Source of the DNA: Calothrix sp. CSU_2_0
Lineage (GTDB): Bacteria; Cyanobacteriota; Cyanobacteriia; Cyanobacteriales; Nostocaceae
Assembly: GCA_012034595.1 (NCBI GenBank)
Contig: JAAUPE010000013.1
Location: forward strand, 1 to 64,000
Direction of reading: 5' to 3'
Length of the DNA stretch: 64,000 bases
The position numbers and the translations under genes are program-made. The notes beneath the pieces were generated by a model. That model was not told the origin of the DNA and did not search any database. It saw only the letters and a program-made list of their open reading frames with translations. This document shows positions 18,290-28,947 of this stretch, piece by piece. Within the stretch, counting starts at the first letter, position 1, and each line of letters opens with the position of its first letter.

Positions 18290-19900
18290 ATGAACTTAGT
18301 TAACTTATTACTGCGCTATTCTTGGAAAATCATTGCTTTGTCAGTCACACTTGGTTTATTAAGCGGATTTAGTACCGCTGGATTACTTGTTATTGTAAAT
18401 ACTCAAATTAACAATTATCCATTAATTAATCAACTTGTTTGGAGTTTTATTGGGCTTTGTATTCTAAGATTTATTACTAATATCACTTCTAAATATTTAT
18501 TAATCATTCTCGCAGAAAAAGCAATTCTCGAATTACGCCTCATATTAAGCGAGAATATTCTACATACTCCTCTACATCATTTAGAAAAATTAGGTCAACA
18601 TAGAATTTTAGCCACATTGACAGATGATGTTTTATCAATTTCTCGTACAGTTTATGTGATTCCGACATTATGCATTGATATCTCAATTGTAGTCAGTTGT
18701 CTTGTTTATTTACTTTGGTTGTCACCAATCATATTTTTTATAGTCATAACAACTTTATTAATAGGGATAATCAGTTATCAAAAAATATCAGAAAAGGCAA
18801 CATCATTTTTTACCTTAGCTCGTTTGCAAGAAGATAAATTATTTAACCATTTTCGTAGTATTACAGAGGGGACAAAAGAACTTAAGCTTCATTATCAGCG
18901 ACAACAAACATTTCTCAAACAAGAATTAAAACAAACAGCACAATCATATCAACGTCAAAATATAGCGGGTTTGACAATATTTACTGTTGCTGCTGCTTGG
19001 GGAAATATATTATTTTTTGTAGTGATTGGACTGATAATTTTTGCTGTACCTATTTTTCAAGTGATACCCACACATATTTTATCTGGATATGTGTTAACTA
19101 TTCTCTATCTACTTTCACCTTTAGACTATATTATGAGTGCTATTCCTACTTTTAGTAAAGCAACAGTTGCATTAAATAAAATTGATTCCCTCAAGCTGTC
19201 ATTATCCAATCAATATTATCGGAATAATTTAATATATTCGCTGGCAGTAGAGAATTATTGTCAACATCTAGAACTTATAGGTGTAACTCATACTTATTAT
19301 CAGCAGGATGAAGATACAGCTTTTACTCTTGGTGCTATCGATTTTACTATTTCAGGTGGTGAAATTGTTTTTATCATCGGTGGCAATGGTAGTGGTAAGT
19401 CTACTTTGGTTAAACTCATAACTGGTTTATATATTCCTGAAAGCGGAGAAATATATCTAAATGGTAAACTAGTTAATCAAGAAAATCAAGATTGGTTCCG
19501 TCAACATTTTTCAGTCGTATTTTATGATTTTTATTTATTTGATAACGTTTTGAATTTAGGTAAATCTATTAATGATGAACAAGTGTATGATTATTTAGTT
19601 AAATTGCAGCTAGATAAAAAAGTTCAAATCAAAGATGGTATAATTTCTACGACATTATTATCTCAAGGACAGCGAAAACGCCTAGCATTATTGACAGCTT
19701 ATTTAGAAGATAGACCTATTTATGTATTTGATGAATGGGCTTCTGACCAAGACCCAATCTTTAAGAAAATTTTTTATACAGAATTATTACCTGAATTAAA
19801 GAGTAAAGGTAAAGCTGTAATTGTCGTGACTCATGACGACCAATATTTCCATCTATCAGATAGGATAGTGAAACTAGATTATGGCAAGAGGGAAAATTAA
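18290..19900 (+). CDS. Cyclic-peptide-export-type ABC transporter (fused permease-ATPase)
   Basis: This 536-residue protein has an N-terminal six-helix membrane domain (residues ~1-290). A C-terminal ATPase follows with Walker A GGNGSGKST, signature LSQGQRKRL, and a Walker B region reading YVFDEWASDQDP. The H-loop is VVTHDD. DEWASDQDP and the ending YFHLSDRIVKLDYG are characteristic of the SyrD/PvdE-like 'cyclic peptide export' group. These proteins move lipopeptides, siderophore precursors or small peptides across the inner membrane. No NRPS is nearby. A 43-codon ORF overlaps its 3' end. Confidence 0.85.
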   Translation: MNLVNLLLRYSWKIIALSVTLGLLSGFSTAGLLVIVNTQINNYPLINQLVWSFIGLCILRFITNITSKYLLIILAEKAILELRLILSENILHTPLHHLEKLGQHRILATLTDDVLSISRTVYVIPTLCIDISIVVSCLVYLLWLSPIIFFIVITTLLIGIISYQKISEKATSFFTLARLQEDKLFNHFRSITEGTKELKLHYQRQQTFLKQELKQTAQSYQRQNIAGLTIFTVAAAWGNILFFVVIGLIIFAVPIFQVIPTHILSGYVLTILYLLSPLDYIMSAIPTFSKATVALNKIDSLKLSLSNQYYRNNLIYSLAVENYCQHLELIGVTHTYYQQDEDTAFTLGAIDFTISGGEIVFIIGGNGSGKSTLVKLITGLYIPESGEIYLNGKLVNQENQDWFRQHFSVVFYDFYLFDNVLNLGKSINDEQVYDYLVKLQLDKKVQIKDGIISTTLLSQGQRKRLALLTAYLEDRPIYVFDEWASDQDPIFKKIFYTELLPELKSKGKAVIVVTHDDQYFHLSDRIVKLDYGKREN

Positions 19901-20012
19901 TCTGAATTGGGAATTAGATGGTCAAAATTTGTCTTTACCCTTAGATTTAGGGTCTCATCCCAGCAAAGATGCTCTGAGTTATCACTATAGCAAGTTTATA
20001 GCCAATATTTAA
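19881..20012 (+). CDS. Small overlapping ORF after the exporter, hypothetical
   Basis: ATG 19881 lies inside the last codons of the exporter in another frame and opens a 43-residue peptide (MARGKINLNWELDGQNL...). It ends at TAA 20012, about 50 bp before the converging WD40 gene. The 20-bp overlap suggests translational coupling. The composition (GKINLNWELDG, SKDALSYHYSK) is that of a normal soluble peptide rather than random sequence. It could be a substrate peptide of the exporter or the truncated start of a larger gene. No known RiPP leader motif is visible. Confidence 0.35.
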   Translation: MARGKINLNWELDGQNLSLPLDLGSHPSKDALSYHYSKFIANI

Positions 20013-20061
20013 CCATTAAAAATTTGACAATTCAAATCTTTCAATCACATCACCCATCCAA

Positions 20062-23000
20062 CTAATAAGAGACTTTACCAACCCCATCACACAATCCCCT
20101 CTCATCTTCTTTGACATTTGCACTATTCCTTAAATAATTCCTCACGCGATCGCAACCCTCCTTCAATAATTTATCTGGGTGAGAATTTAAATCAAAATGC
20201 CAGAAAATTACATTTCCCAAGGAGTCGGAAGAGGCTAAAAGCTGATGATTTGGACTAAAGCTGACACTTTTAATTCCAGCGTCATGTCCCCCAAAGGTTT
20301 GCAGGATATTTCCATCTAAAGTCCATAATTTAATGGTTTTATCTTCGCTTGCGGTGACAAAGGTTTTACTGTCTGGATTAAAAATCAGGCTATTGATTGC
20401 ACCTTGATGACAATATATGGTTTGTAATAATTTACCCTGGAAATTCCATAATTTAATCGTATTATCGTGACTGACTGTGGCAATTGTTTCATTATCGGGT
20501 GCGATTGCTACAGCTAAAATACCTGCTTGATGTCCCCGTAGAGTGATTAATTCTTCCCCCTGTCGATTCCAAATTTTCGCGGTTCCATCTTCGCTACCAG
20601 TGATGATAGTTACACCATCATGACTAAAATTGACACTTCTTAATCCTGATTGATGTCCCCGCAATGTCACCAATTCCTTACCAGCTAAATTCCATAATTT
20701 CGCCGTATTATCCCAACTTGCACTCGCAATTGTTTGACCGTCAGGACTAAATACAGCACTCCTCACATCTGCATTATGTCCTGGCAATGTCACCAATTCT
20801 TTACCATCCAAGTTCCATATTTTCACAGTTTTATCCCGACTCGCAGTGACAACGGTTTTCCCATCTGGACTAAACTGCAAACTTCTTAATGTATCGCTAT
20901 GACCCTTTAAAGACGCGATATGTCGAGTTTCTACACCTTCGAGTTTCCAAAGCGTAGCATGATTTAACCTTCCCGTCGTACCCAAAATTTGACCTGTCGG
21001 GTTGAAACTAATACTAGTAGAAGCAGATTCACCCAGATTTTTACTCCAAGCTGGGGGATTGATGTCTGCACCCATATTCGACCCTTGCAGATTCCACAAT
21101 CTCACAGTTCCATCCTCACCACTACTAACTAGGGTTTGATTATCCTTGCTAAAATTTACACCCCAAACAGCATCTTGATGTCCCTGTAAAATTTGTAACT
21201 GTTCCCCCTGACGATTCCATATTCTCACACTTCGATCCCAACCTGCGGTAGCAATTGTTTTACCGTCACGGGTGAAAACTGCACTCGCAACTGTATCCTC
21301 ATGTCCCTGGAGAGTAGCGAGTTCCTCCCCCTGTAAATTCCAGAGTTTCGCGGTTTTATCTCGACTAGCTGTAATTAAACTCTTACCATCCCGACTGAAA
21401 TTAACATACATTACCCAATCGTGATGTCCGCGCAACGTTGCTAATACCTGACCATCAAGACTCCAAATTTTTGCAGTACCGTCCCGACTCGCAGTCGCAA
21501 TCCTATCACCCTGGGGACTAAAATGGATAGCGACCACAGGTTGATTGTGGGTTTTGAAGGATTTTAATTGTTGTCCTTGCAAATTCCACAATCGCATTGT
21601 CCCATTCCATTCCATAGATGCAACCATCTTACCATCGGGACTAAATCCCACACAGGCAACCCAATCTTGGTTAGGTAGGGTGAATAATTCTTTTCCGTCA
21701 GCAACACGCCAAATTTTTGCGGTTTTATCCCGACTCGAACTAACTAAGAGTTTACCATCGGGACTGTAATTAATACTCCAAACTGCATCCGTATGTCCCC
21801 GGAGAGTATGCAATAATTTCCCGTCACGCTGCCAGATTTTCACCGTTTTATCCCAACTAGCACTAGCTAAGGTTTTTCCGTCGGGATTAAATTTTACCCG
21901 TGTGACAACATCACCATGACCAACGAGACGGTTTTCTTCACGCACCCAATACAGCGACTGACGCAAAGTTTTATCTACTTGCACTCTTAAGTCTAAATCC
22001 CCATTTTGCCAGCCAATTTGTTTGAATTTGATACCAGCTTTTAAACTGGAAAGTAAAGCATCAAAAGTTTGTTGAGAATCAAAGGATGCTTCCGAGGAAA
22101 TCGTTAAAGCTTTAATTTCACCTGAAGTCACCTGTTTTTTTTGTTGTGCTGTTTGCCACATCAACCACCCGGAAATTCCCAGCAATCCCAAAGCAACAAC
22201 AGACACCAGCGATAGTCCCAGTAAACCCCGGCGAATTGTATTTTTCGCTTGTTTTTCGGCATCCAGGAGGATTTGATTTGCTTGTTTTGATGCAATCAAC
22301 GCAGTTTGTACTTCTCGTTTCTCTAGTTCCTCACTAGCAGCTAAAAAGCGGTAATCTAAGTTACTTAAACTTTTCCCCTTTGCCCAAATTTGAGCATCAA
22401 CAAGCGCTTTTCCCCGTAAGAGATAGTTTTCGTCTTGATAATCAGATGTAACCCAAGCATTAAGTAAATCTGCGTAGGGTCGCAATCGCTTTAATTGCTT
22501 TTCCACCCACTCTAAATCAAATACTTCTTGATAGATGCGATTGTAAACTTGTAAATTCCCTTGTTTTTTAACAACCAACCCCGACAGCAACAACTCGATT
22601 TTTTCCGGGGAATCGTCAGCAGCAACAGCACCATTTTGTAAGATTTGTAGATATAACCCTAGTAATCTACTTGCACGTTGTTCATGAGTCAGCAATCTAT
22701 CCCGTATTGTTCTTAAATGGGGTGGTTCATCCTGTGCTGTCCAATTATCTATGATATGCGATCGCGCAATTGCAGCTACTTGTTGAGCGATTTCCTCTGG
22801 TTGCGTCAAAATTTCCCGCATTAACTTTTGCAGATATGGGGATGCGATCGCATGAATATTTCCTTCTTTCCCTGTTCTCTTTTCCCCATACAGTGCAACT
22901 AATTGACATAATTTTTGGGTGAGAAACGGTTGTCCTCCTGTCCAAGCAAGTATTTCACCTAACACAGCGTGAGGATTATCAATTTTATCAGTCAAACCAG

Positions 23001-23646
23001 GTTCTAATACTTGGACTTCATCTAAAATAAAACCATTTAAAGCGATCGCCCGTCCAATATTAAAGGGAGTACGGGTTTTATCTGTAATTAAATCAGAAGG
23101 TGTGGCTACTCCCAACAGCGCAAAAGTCAAACATTTATGTTCGTGACAGGAGCGGATCAGGGCAAAAAAGTCATCAGTATTAAATGACAAACTCAAGGTA
23201 CTATCAATTTCATCAAAAAAAATCACTATCGGTTGCTCAATAAACTCTGGTAAAACCGATTGCAGCAATTCACCCAAACGTCCCACAGGGGAAAAATCTT
23301 GTCTTTGAGCTAACCAATGGCGAAGATTAATTTGTCCCGATAATCCCAAACTCCTCACCAACCGCATAATTATATCTGCATACCACTGGTCAACTGTAAT
23401 ATTACTGTTACCAATTCCCGACAAATCCACCGTCGTGCAAATAATCCCATCTGCTTGCAATCGTTTCGCCACCTGTACCCGCAAACTCGATTTTCCCATT
23501 TGCCGACAGTTGAGAACATAGCAAAACTCACCCGCCTTGAGAGCATTGTACAGTTCATCATCAGCATGGCGAAACACATAACTCGGTGCATCAACAGGTA
23601 AACGACCGCCAACATGATATTCATAGGATGAAGTCAGTTTATGCAC
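20062..23646 (-). CDS. AAA-like ATPase / transmembrane / WD40 repeat protein
   Basis: Translation starts at GTG 23646. The 1194-residue protein has an N-terminal AAA_35 domain with Walker [12 protein letters not shown] and Walker [11 protein letters not shown] helical region and one membrane segment ([20 protein letters not shown], about residues 475-495) follow. Then come fourteen WD40 repeats (from about residue 575), enough for two propellers. Repeats 8 and 14 are divergent. The predicted topology puts the ATPase on one side of the membrane and the propellers on the other, suggesting a transmembrane signalling STAND-like protein. It is the second such protein within 10 kb and shares its AAA-like domain type with the protein at 8289-9676. 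Confidence 0.85.
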   Translation of the reverse strand: MHKLTSSYEYHVGGRLPVDAPSYVFRHADDELYNALKAGEFCYVLNCRQMGKSSLRVQVAKRLQADGIICTTVDLSGIGNSNITVDQWYADIIMRLVRSLGLSGQINLRHWLAQRQDFSPVGRLGELLQSVLPEFIEQPIVIFFDEIDSTLSLSFNTDDFFALIRSCHEHKCLTFALLGVATPSDLITDKTRTPFNIGRAIALNGFILDEVQVLEPGLTDKIDNPHAVLGEILAWTGGQPFLTQKLCQLVALYGEKRTGKEGNIHAIASPYLQKLMREILTQPEEIAQQVAAIARSHIIDNWTAQDEPPHLRTIRDRLLTHEQRASRLLGLYLQILQNGAVAADDSPEKIELLLSGLVVKKQGNLQVYNRIYQEVFDLEWVEKQLKRLRPYADLLNAWVTSDYQDENYLLRGKALVDAQIWAKGKSLSNLDYRFLAASEELEKREVQTALIASKQANQILLDAEKQAKNTIRRGLLGLSLVSVVALGLLGISGWLMWQTAQQKKQVTSGEIKALTISSEASFDSQQTFDALLSSLKAGIKFKQIGWQNGDLDLRVQVDKTLRQSLYWVREENRLVGHGDVVTRVKFNPDGKTLASASWDKTVKIWQRDGKLLHTLRGHTDAVWSINYSPDGKLLVSSSRDKTAKIWRVADGKELFTLPNQDWVACVGFSPDGKMVASMEWNGTMRLWNLQGQQLKSFKTHNQPVVAIHFSPQGDRIATASRDGTAKIWSLDGQVLATLRGHHDWVMYVNFSRDGKSLITASRDKTAKLWNLQGEELATLQGHEDTVASAVFTRDGKTIATAGWDRSVRIWNRQGEQLQILQGHQDAVWGVNFSKDNQTLVSSGEDGTVRLWNLQGSNMGADINPPAWSKNLGESASTSISFNPTGQILGTTGRLNHATLWKLEGVETRHIASLKGHSDTLRSLQFSPDGKTVVTASRDKTVKIWNLDGKELVTLPGHNADVRSAVFSPDGQTIASASWDNTAKLWNLAGKELVTLRGHQSGLRSVNFSHDGVTIITGSEDGTAKIWNRQGEELITLRGHQAGILAVAIAPDNETIATVSHDNTIKLWNFQGKLLQTIYCHQGAINSLIFNPDSKTFVTASEDKTIKLWTLDGNILQTFGGHDAGIKSVSFSPNHQLLASSDSLGNVIFWHFDLNSHPDKLLKEGCDRVRNYLRNSANVKEDERGLCDGVGKVSY

Positions 23647-23793
23647 GGGTGTACCTGCCTTTCAATCGCAAATTAATTCCCATCAGTTCTATATATATAG
23701 TTTGCTGGTGGTGCTGTCGATGTAGAAAAGTTAAGGAATTCATAACTTTATGGATAAATCACATTTATCGTAAGTATCCAGGTTTAATCAAAG

Positions 23794-23869
23794 GTAGGAT
23801 GTGTTAGGCGTAGCCATAACGCATCAAAGTCTTCTTCTGCATGGGTTACGCTGCGCTAACCCATCCTAC
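23794..23869. repeat. MITE-like dispersed repeat, GTAGGATG ends
   Basis: A 76-bp block with inverted ends GTAGGATGTGTTA and TAACCCATCCTAC, containing GCGTAGCC and GGTTACGCTGCGC. It is non-coding and lies between the WD40 gene and a truncated acetyltransferase. It may be linked to the truncation. Confidence 0.7.
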
Positions 23870-23900
23870 AGAGGTTTTATATTTAATTGCACCTTCCTAC

Positions 23901-24029
23901 TTAAGAACCAATGTAAGAGGGTGTTTGAAAAGTCTCCTTTTCCCCAATATGCTCTGGTTGGAATAAACCAGTTGCTTCAGCTAAAGCTAGCAATGCGGTA
24001 GTGTCATCGGGTGCGATTGCTCTAATCAT
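23901..24029 (-). pseudogene. GNAT acetyltransferase, N-terminal fragment
   Basis: The 42-codon frame from ATG 24029 begins MIRAIAPDDTTALLALAEA and continues TGLFQPEHIG. This is the opening of a cyanobacterial GNAT-family N-acetyltransferase. After about residue 29 the sequence leaves the family and stops at 23901. The catalytic acetyl-CoA-binding part is missing. It is divergent from the tetR gene and shares its operator region, so the TetR protein may once have controlled it. Confidence 0.6.
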
Positions 24030-24056
24030 ACCAACTCCCCATAAAATCAAACTTAA

Positions 24057-24107
24057 ATAACAACAGTTGTTATACTAATTGACAAGATAACAACTGTTGT
24101 GATAAAG
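24057..24107 (+). promoter_or_regulatory. tetR promoter with two TetR-type operators
   Basis: Two 17-bp palindromes, ATAACAACAGTTGTTAT (24057-24073) and ATAACAACTGTTGTGAT (24087-24103), are centred 30 bp apart, about three helical turns. Between and over them lies a promoter-like pair: TTGACA (24079-24084), a 16-bp gap, and GATAAA (24101-24106). A dimeric repressor bound to both sites would block this promoter. The nearest gene downstream encodes a TetR-type protein. Confidence 0.75.
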
Positions 24108-24151
24108 TGTCAAGGAAATAATAATTTGCCTGTGCTGTAAACCTGAGAAAT

Positions 24152-24727
24152 ATGAGTCATGGCGATCGCCGGATGGAAGTAGTCCAAGCTGCGTGGCGGG
24201 TAATTGCTCGCGAAGGATTAGACCGTACCAGTATGCGGGCGATCGCGCAGGAATTGGGTTCTTCGACTGGAGTTGTCACCCATTACTTTCGCAACAAGGA
24301 AGAATTAACAATGTTTGCGTTGGAAAAGGTGTTTGAAAATACCTTGGAGGTGATGCGTTTGCGTGGTGAAGGACGGCAAGGGATTGATCGATTGGAGCAG
24401 ATGATTTTTGCCGCTTTACCTTTAGAAGCAACCGATCAAACCGATTGGAAAGTTTGGGTAGCATTTTTGGGTTATTCAATCGGACGCGAACATTTAGTTC
24501 GAGAACACCAGAAGCGCTATGAATTATTGCAGCAAATTATTTATCAAGAATTAGCCGACTTACAAGCAGCAAAGTTGATTCGAGATAATTTAGATTTAAC
24601 TTTGGAATCCAATGCCCTAATTAGTCTAGTAGATGGTATCGGTACTGGGGTTGTCATTTGCCCCCAACAGTTTTACCCCGAACAGCAAAAATATCTGGTA
24701 CGGCGGCATATTCAGGGTTTGATTTAG
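24152..24727 (+). CDS. TetR/AcrR family transcriptional regulator
   Basis: This 191-residue protein has an N-terminal TetR HTH: AAWRVIAREGLDRTSMRAIA, then QELGSSTGVVTHYFRNKEEL. A helical ligand-binding/dimerisation domain of BetI-like length follows (VWVAFLGYSIGREHLVREHQ). It almost certainly binds the paired palindromes 50-95 bp upstream and represses itself. The only divergent gene is a truncated acetyltransferase, so its present target may be elsewhere. The ligand is unknown. Confidence 0.88.
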   Translation: MSHGDRRMEVVQAAWRVIAREGLDRTSMRAIAQELGSSTGVVTHYFRNKEELTMFALEKVFENTLEVMRLRGEGRQGIDRLEQMIFAALPLEATDQTDWKVWVAFLGYSIGREHLVREHQKRYELLQQIIYQELADLQAAKLIRDNLDLTLESNALISLVDGIGTGVVICPQQFYPEQQKYLVRRHIQGLI

Positions 24728-24853
24728 TATTAGCACTCAAATATTTAAGAACGTGAGAACTATAGTATTTATAACCCACATTCCGCACCCTAACTGTCAC
24801 ACATCAACAAAACATTGGTAAAGTAGTACAAAAGACCTATAAAGGAAGCGCAC

Positions 24854-26038
24854 TCAAAGAGAATGTCGCCCATTTTTCAAAATTGCAGAATATACACTCA
24901 CAAGAGAATTTGCGATCGCATTCCAAGCAAAACGATTTTGTGCCCAGTCTTTACCATTTTTCCCTAGTTCTTGTCGAAGTTGATGTGAAGCCAGTAATTG
25001 GGAGATTGCCTGTGCCAAGCTGTCAATATCTCCTGTAACTGAGATTCCTGCTTTATTAGCAATAATTTCCTGGGCAATCTGTACTTCTTCTGTAACAATC
25101 ACTGGTAAACCAATAGCCATTGCTTCGGCTACCGCGATACTAAAATTCTCTGAGCGTGATGGCAGTACAAATAAATCTGCACCTTGTAGGAGTATATGTT
25201 TGATGTTACCTGTAGCAAAGCCTATGAAAGAAACGCGAGAGTTTAAATTCAGAGATGTCACTAATTTTTCTAAATAATTAATGTATTCCGCTTCTCCATC
25301 CCCTGCTAGGATAAGATGAAAATCACTTTTTAAGTCAGCGATACGACTGAGCGATCGCACAAGTAAATCGGGACGCTTGTTATGGCGCAGACGGGAAATA
25401 AATAGTATTACCGGAGTTTGCAAAGAAATTCCATATAGAGAGTGTAGTTGAGATTTTGCTTGGGGAATTTCTGGAACTTGTTCTACCCCTAGAGGTAATA
25501 TTACATTCGGAGTGGTAATGCCAAATCTACGCACATCTTCAGCTTCCCCAGTTGACGTACAGTGAATAGCTGCTGCGTTATTAAGATTGTGACGTTCGAT
25601 TAAATTTGAATATAATTGCTTTTTTAGTTTTCCCTGAGTCAGTGCCCAAGCTGTTAGTTGACCTTGAACGCGAACTGTGTAAGGGATATTATGCCATCTG
25701 GCTAGGGCAGCAGCACAGGTGGGAGCGTAGGAAAAGAGATAGTGATTGTCAATGATGTCATAGTTGCGGATATTTTTCCATAACCACTGAGTTAGGGCAG
25801 CAGAAAATATAAATTCTTTCATCGGTGGAGAAAAATGAGGCAGGAACCAAACAGGAACTTGTTGATATTCGACTTTTTTATATAAAGGAACATCAAGGGG
25901 AGTCGAGCCATTATGATTTGTCGTTACTATCTCTGCATCAACTCCAGAGTCTCGCAAAGATTTGACTAAATTGAGAACTACTTGAGTTGGACCACCTAAA
26001 GATGGGCTAATTGAGGGGATAACATGAAGTGCTTTCAT
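24854..26038 (-). CDS. Glycosyltransferase family 4 (GT-B)
   Basis: This 394-residue protein has the GT-B N-terminal glycine-rich acceptor motif (VIPSISPSLGGPTQVV). The C-terminal GT4 donor-site motif (SRSENFSIAVAEAMAIGLPVIV) has the two glutamates of the EX7E pattern. It would transfer a sugar from a nucleotide-sugar to a growing polysaccharide at the cytoplasmic face. It is the 3'-most gene of a minus-strand run with an O-antigen ligase-like protein, an AlkP-like protein, a methyltransferase and a Wzc kinase, so it likely serves exopolysaccharide synthesis. Confidence 0.9.
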   Translation of the reverse strand: MKALHVIPSISPSLGGPTQVVLNLVKSLRDSGVDAEIVTTNHNGSTPLDVPLYKKVEYQQVPVWFLPHFSPPMKEFIFSAALTQWLWKNIRNYDIIDNHYLFSYAPTCAAALARWHNIPYTVRVQGQLTAWALTQGKLKKQLYSNLIERHNLNNAAAIHCTSTGEAEDVRRFGITTPNVILPLGVEQVPEIPQAKSQLHSLYGISLQTPVILFISRLRHNKRPDLLVRSLSRIADLKSDFHLILAGDGEAEYINYLEKLVTSLNLNSRVSFIGFATGNIKHILLQGADLFVLPSRSENFSIAVAEAMAIGLPVIVTEEVQIAQEIIANKAGISVTGDIDSLAQAISQLLASHQLRQELGKNGKDWAQNRFAWNAIANSLVSVYSAILKNGRHSL

Positions 26039-26088
26039 AATAAATATTTATCAATAAGTTATACAGTGCAGAGATAGGTCAAAAATAT

Positions 26089-27504
26089 TTAAATTTCCTG
26101 TTGATCGTTGATTTTTACTGCTATGTAAGCGACAAGCCAAACAGGTAGAGCGTGAGCGGAACCAATGTTGTAGAAACCTGTTTCAAAAAAGCAAACACAT
26201 AATTCAGCTAAAATGGTGCTTGTCAGTGCTAGTCTGAATTCAAATTCTTCTTTATTTAGAGCTAGAGAACTCTGGTTAATATGACTAACTACAAGCGACC
26301 ATAAAGGTATAAAAGTTAGTAAGCTTCCAAGGATACCTATTTGATAAGTTAAACCGACATAAGCACTATGAGCGCTACCAAGTGACCAACGTTCAAAGAA
26401 ATTATTCTCCATCCCTTGGAGTTTTAAAAAAGCTTCTTCGCTTCCCCAACCATGACCAATTAAAGCAGAAACAGGTGAAGCAAAGATTTCTTGTATAAAT
26501 AAAGGCCACAATAGATTAGTCCTAAAACTGGTAATACCTGCACCATTAGGATTAGTCAAACTTTCGTATAATTGGGTGAATAGAGGGGATTCCCAAAAAT
26601 CAATACTGAGTATTAAAATTAAACTAATAATAATAGCAAAAATACCATAAATAACAATTATTTCCCCACCTTTATATTTCCACCAGCAAATGAAATGATA
26701 AATTATTAATATACCTATGGCAAATAAAGGGGTTCTGGCTCCGCTTAATATAATGGCAGTAAAAATAACAAATGTAGGAAAAAATTTAAACATTCCCAGT
26801 CGTTTATTTTGTGATGCAAACCAAATAGATAGGGGGAGAATTACAATCCCTAATGCTGCTGTTGTATTGGGATTAAAGAAGATACCACAATATGCACCTA
26901 GTGATTGGGGTATTATTTTCAATAGGTTTCCGAAGAGTCCAACTGTGTAAATTAAAGTGGCAACTAAAAGTAAGTTATGAATAACAGCTTTTGCGCGTTC
27001 ACGTATGCTTTTAGCATTGCCGGAGGCTAGTGTCTCCGGAGGAGAATCGCGCAACGTTTTCATAGCTCGATCTTTTTGTAGTGTGAGAGAATCACCATTA
27101 TTAAGTATGCTTTGTAAACCCCAGGTTAATGATAGATAAGTTAGAAGAATTGAAAATGCTTTAAAAACACCTGTTTCATAAAATTTGCTAGCATGAAGTG
27201 CGCTATCGGAGTCGGCGAAAACTGTACTTATTGCAATCAGAGTAAGTACCAGAATGGCATATCGGTCAAATCTATTTTGCTGCCATTTGCCAGGGAGAAA
27301 TAATTGCCAAAAACCAAATACTGTTAATATAAATAATCCAATCCATCGTCCCCAATAACCAAAGGATATTATTGGAGGAATAACTATACTATTGATAACT
27401 AAAGCAAATGGAAGCCAAGCAATTGTTGGCAACCAGTTTAAGAACTTATTTTTTTGAGTTATAACTGGGGTTTCATTAGTTTGAATTTGATAGGTTTTAG
27501 TCAT
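26089..27504 (-). CDS. O-antigen ligase/polymerase-like membrane protein
   Basis: This 471-residue protein has about ten hydrophobic segments and a large loop in the C-terminal half (about residues 310-375, LTNPNGAGITSFRTNLLWPL and GHGWGSEEAFLK). That matches the periplasmic loop of the Wzy_C family, with RTNLLW and HGWG near the expected active region. The family polymerises or ligates lipid-linked glycans. Its start overlaps the end of the AlkP-like gene by 4 bp, implying co-translation. Confidence 0.8.
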   Translation of the reverse strand: MTKTYQIQTNETPVITQKNKFLNWLPTIAWLPFALVINSIVIPPIISFGYWGRWIGLFILTVFGFWQLFLPGKWQQNRFDRYAILVLTLIAISTVFADSDSALHASKFYETGVFKAFSILLTYLSLTWGLQSILNNGDSLTLQKDRAMKTLRDSPPETLASGNAKSIRERAKAVIHNLLLVATLIYTVGLFGNLLKIIPQSLGAYCGIFFNPNTTAALGIVILPLSIWFASQNKRLGMFKFFPTFVIFTAIILSGARTPLFAIGILIIYHFICWWKYKGGEIIVIYGIFAIIISLILILSIDFWESPLFTQLYESLTNPNGAGITSFRTNLLWPLFIQEIFASPVSALIGHGWGSEEAFLKLQGMENNFFERWSLGSAHSAYVGLTYQIGILGSLLTFIPLWSLVVSHINQSSLALNKEEFEFRLALTSTILAELCVCFFETGFYNIGSAHALPVWLVAYIAVKINDQQEI

Positions 27505-28932
27505 ATATATTTAATATGTAAATACTGCTTTTGGGGAATATTCATATATTCAGGAACTGGAATAGAGAAATTTTCTAGTAGCATCTGAGTAATTGCTAAA
27601 GTAGATATTTGTTTCCGAGTTTTATTAATGTTTATATCTTGAGGGTCGTAAATTAACAGGGAACCTTCGGCTATATGATAAGCATTGGTATTTGTTTCAT
27701 CTTCGATCGCAATATTTTCTAAACCTAGAGATTCTAAGGAAATTCTTGTTCCTGCTATTTCTACACAGTCAATTTGTTTTTCAGGTAAATTCACATGACC
27801 AAAAAATAAAGCAAAAAATCCATCTGCTTTTTCTGCAAACTTTATTGATTTTCCTTCAATATTGAATTGCATGATTTTTTACGCAATTGTTCAATCCATT
27901 CTCCTTGGATAACAACACCAACTTCAGGAAACATTGTTGGATGTTGAGTCCAAGCATGATTAGGTATTTCCAATGCTGACATAAATTTATCTATATTTGT
28001 TAAATATAACTGGGTTTTTACAACCCATGCAGTGGTGGCATTTTGACCCATACTTGAAGCTATCCAAAGGGTATATTCGGGATTGCGCTCGACAAATTTG
28101 ACTAATCTGGAAAATAAGCGATCGCATTTACTCATGGCAAAATTAATTTCACTATTATATTTAGCAATCCAATCATCACTGTAACCAAATTTTTCGTAGT
28201 CTTCTGGGAAAGCTGCTGCCCAATAACGATGCATTGATGAAGCTACATGATTTGTAAAAAGGTGCAAAAATCTGGTTTGCTAATTTTCAGTTGTTTGAAG
28301 AATAGATCGAATCCCAAAACTGTTTGATAAGTGCGTCGTCTATTTTTTCGCCAAGGTTTGAATTTTTCGATCATTAATTGCTGTAAAATATCAAGTATTG
28401 TGGAAAGTGTTAAACCTAAATTGGGAACATTAATTAATAAGTCGATAGTTTCTTTTTTGGGAATTTTATCAGAGACATTACGTCCAGATAATCTTGCCAT
28501 TGCTAAATTAAATTCCTGAAAAATAGCAAGATTTTCTGGGAAACATTCACTACTACTTGCAAAGCTATCTGGGACATAAAATGTATACCCATCTAAGCAT
28601 TTAGGTAAAGGATAGGAATGGAGTGAACCAAAAACTCCGGTGAGGATACCTTGAGAAGCTAATATCTGCCAAATTGGTGGAAATTCCCGATCGATTGCAG
28701 TTAAGTTTTGACCAAAATGATGAATTGTATGTTGAGTTGCGGGTACTCCACGATGAAGGGTTGCCCAAGTTATCCAAGGACTGAGAATAGTATCTGGAGA
28801 ATAGGTTTTGTACTGCTGACATTGGGGTAATTTCTGAGCCAAGCACGAGTTAGGATATTTTTGACAGTAGTAGTCGATTATCCGTAAGGGAACTTCATTA
28901 AGTTCAAAAAATATTACCTTTCTACCAAGCAT
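27501..28932 (-). pseudogene. Alkaline phosphatase superfamily-like protein, two apparent one-base deletions
   Basis: Three overlapping frames together encode one ~477-residue protein. They are 28932-28243 (MLGRKVIFFELNEVPLRIID), 28267-27842 (FTNHVASSMHRYWAAAFPEDY) and 27872-27501 (QFNIEGKSIKFAEKADGFFA). One extra T in the run of five at 28256-28260, and one extra A in the run of six at 27875-27880 (minus-strand sense), restores a single frame. The N-terminal part (SPDTILSPWITWATLHRGVP, then TIHHFGQ) has the sequence style of AlkP-superfamily hydrolases in polysaccharide clusters. These may add or remove phospho-groups. Either the gene is broken or the sequence has homopolymer errors. Confidence 0.65.
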
Positions 28933-28947
28933 AATCTTATCAAAACC

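Noticed and set aside
18290-19900. Exporter as part of an NRPS/PKS cluster
   Set aside because: No adenylation, condensation or ketosynthase domain lies within the window.
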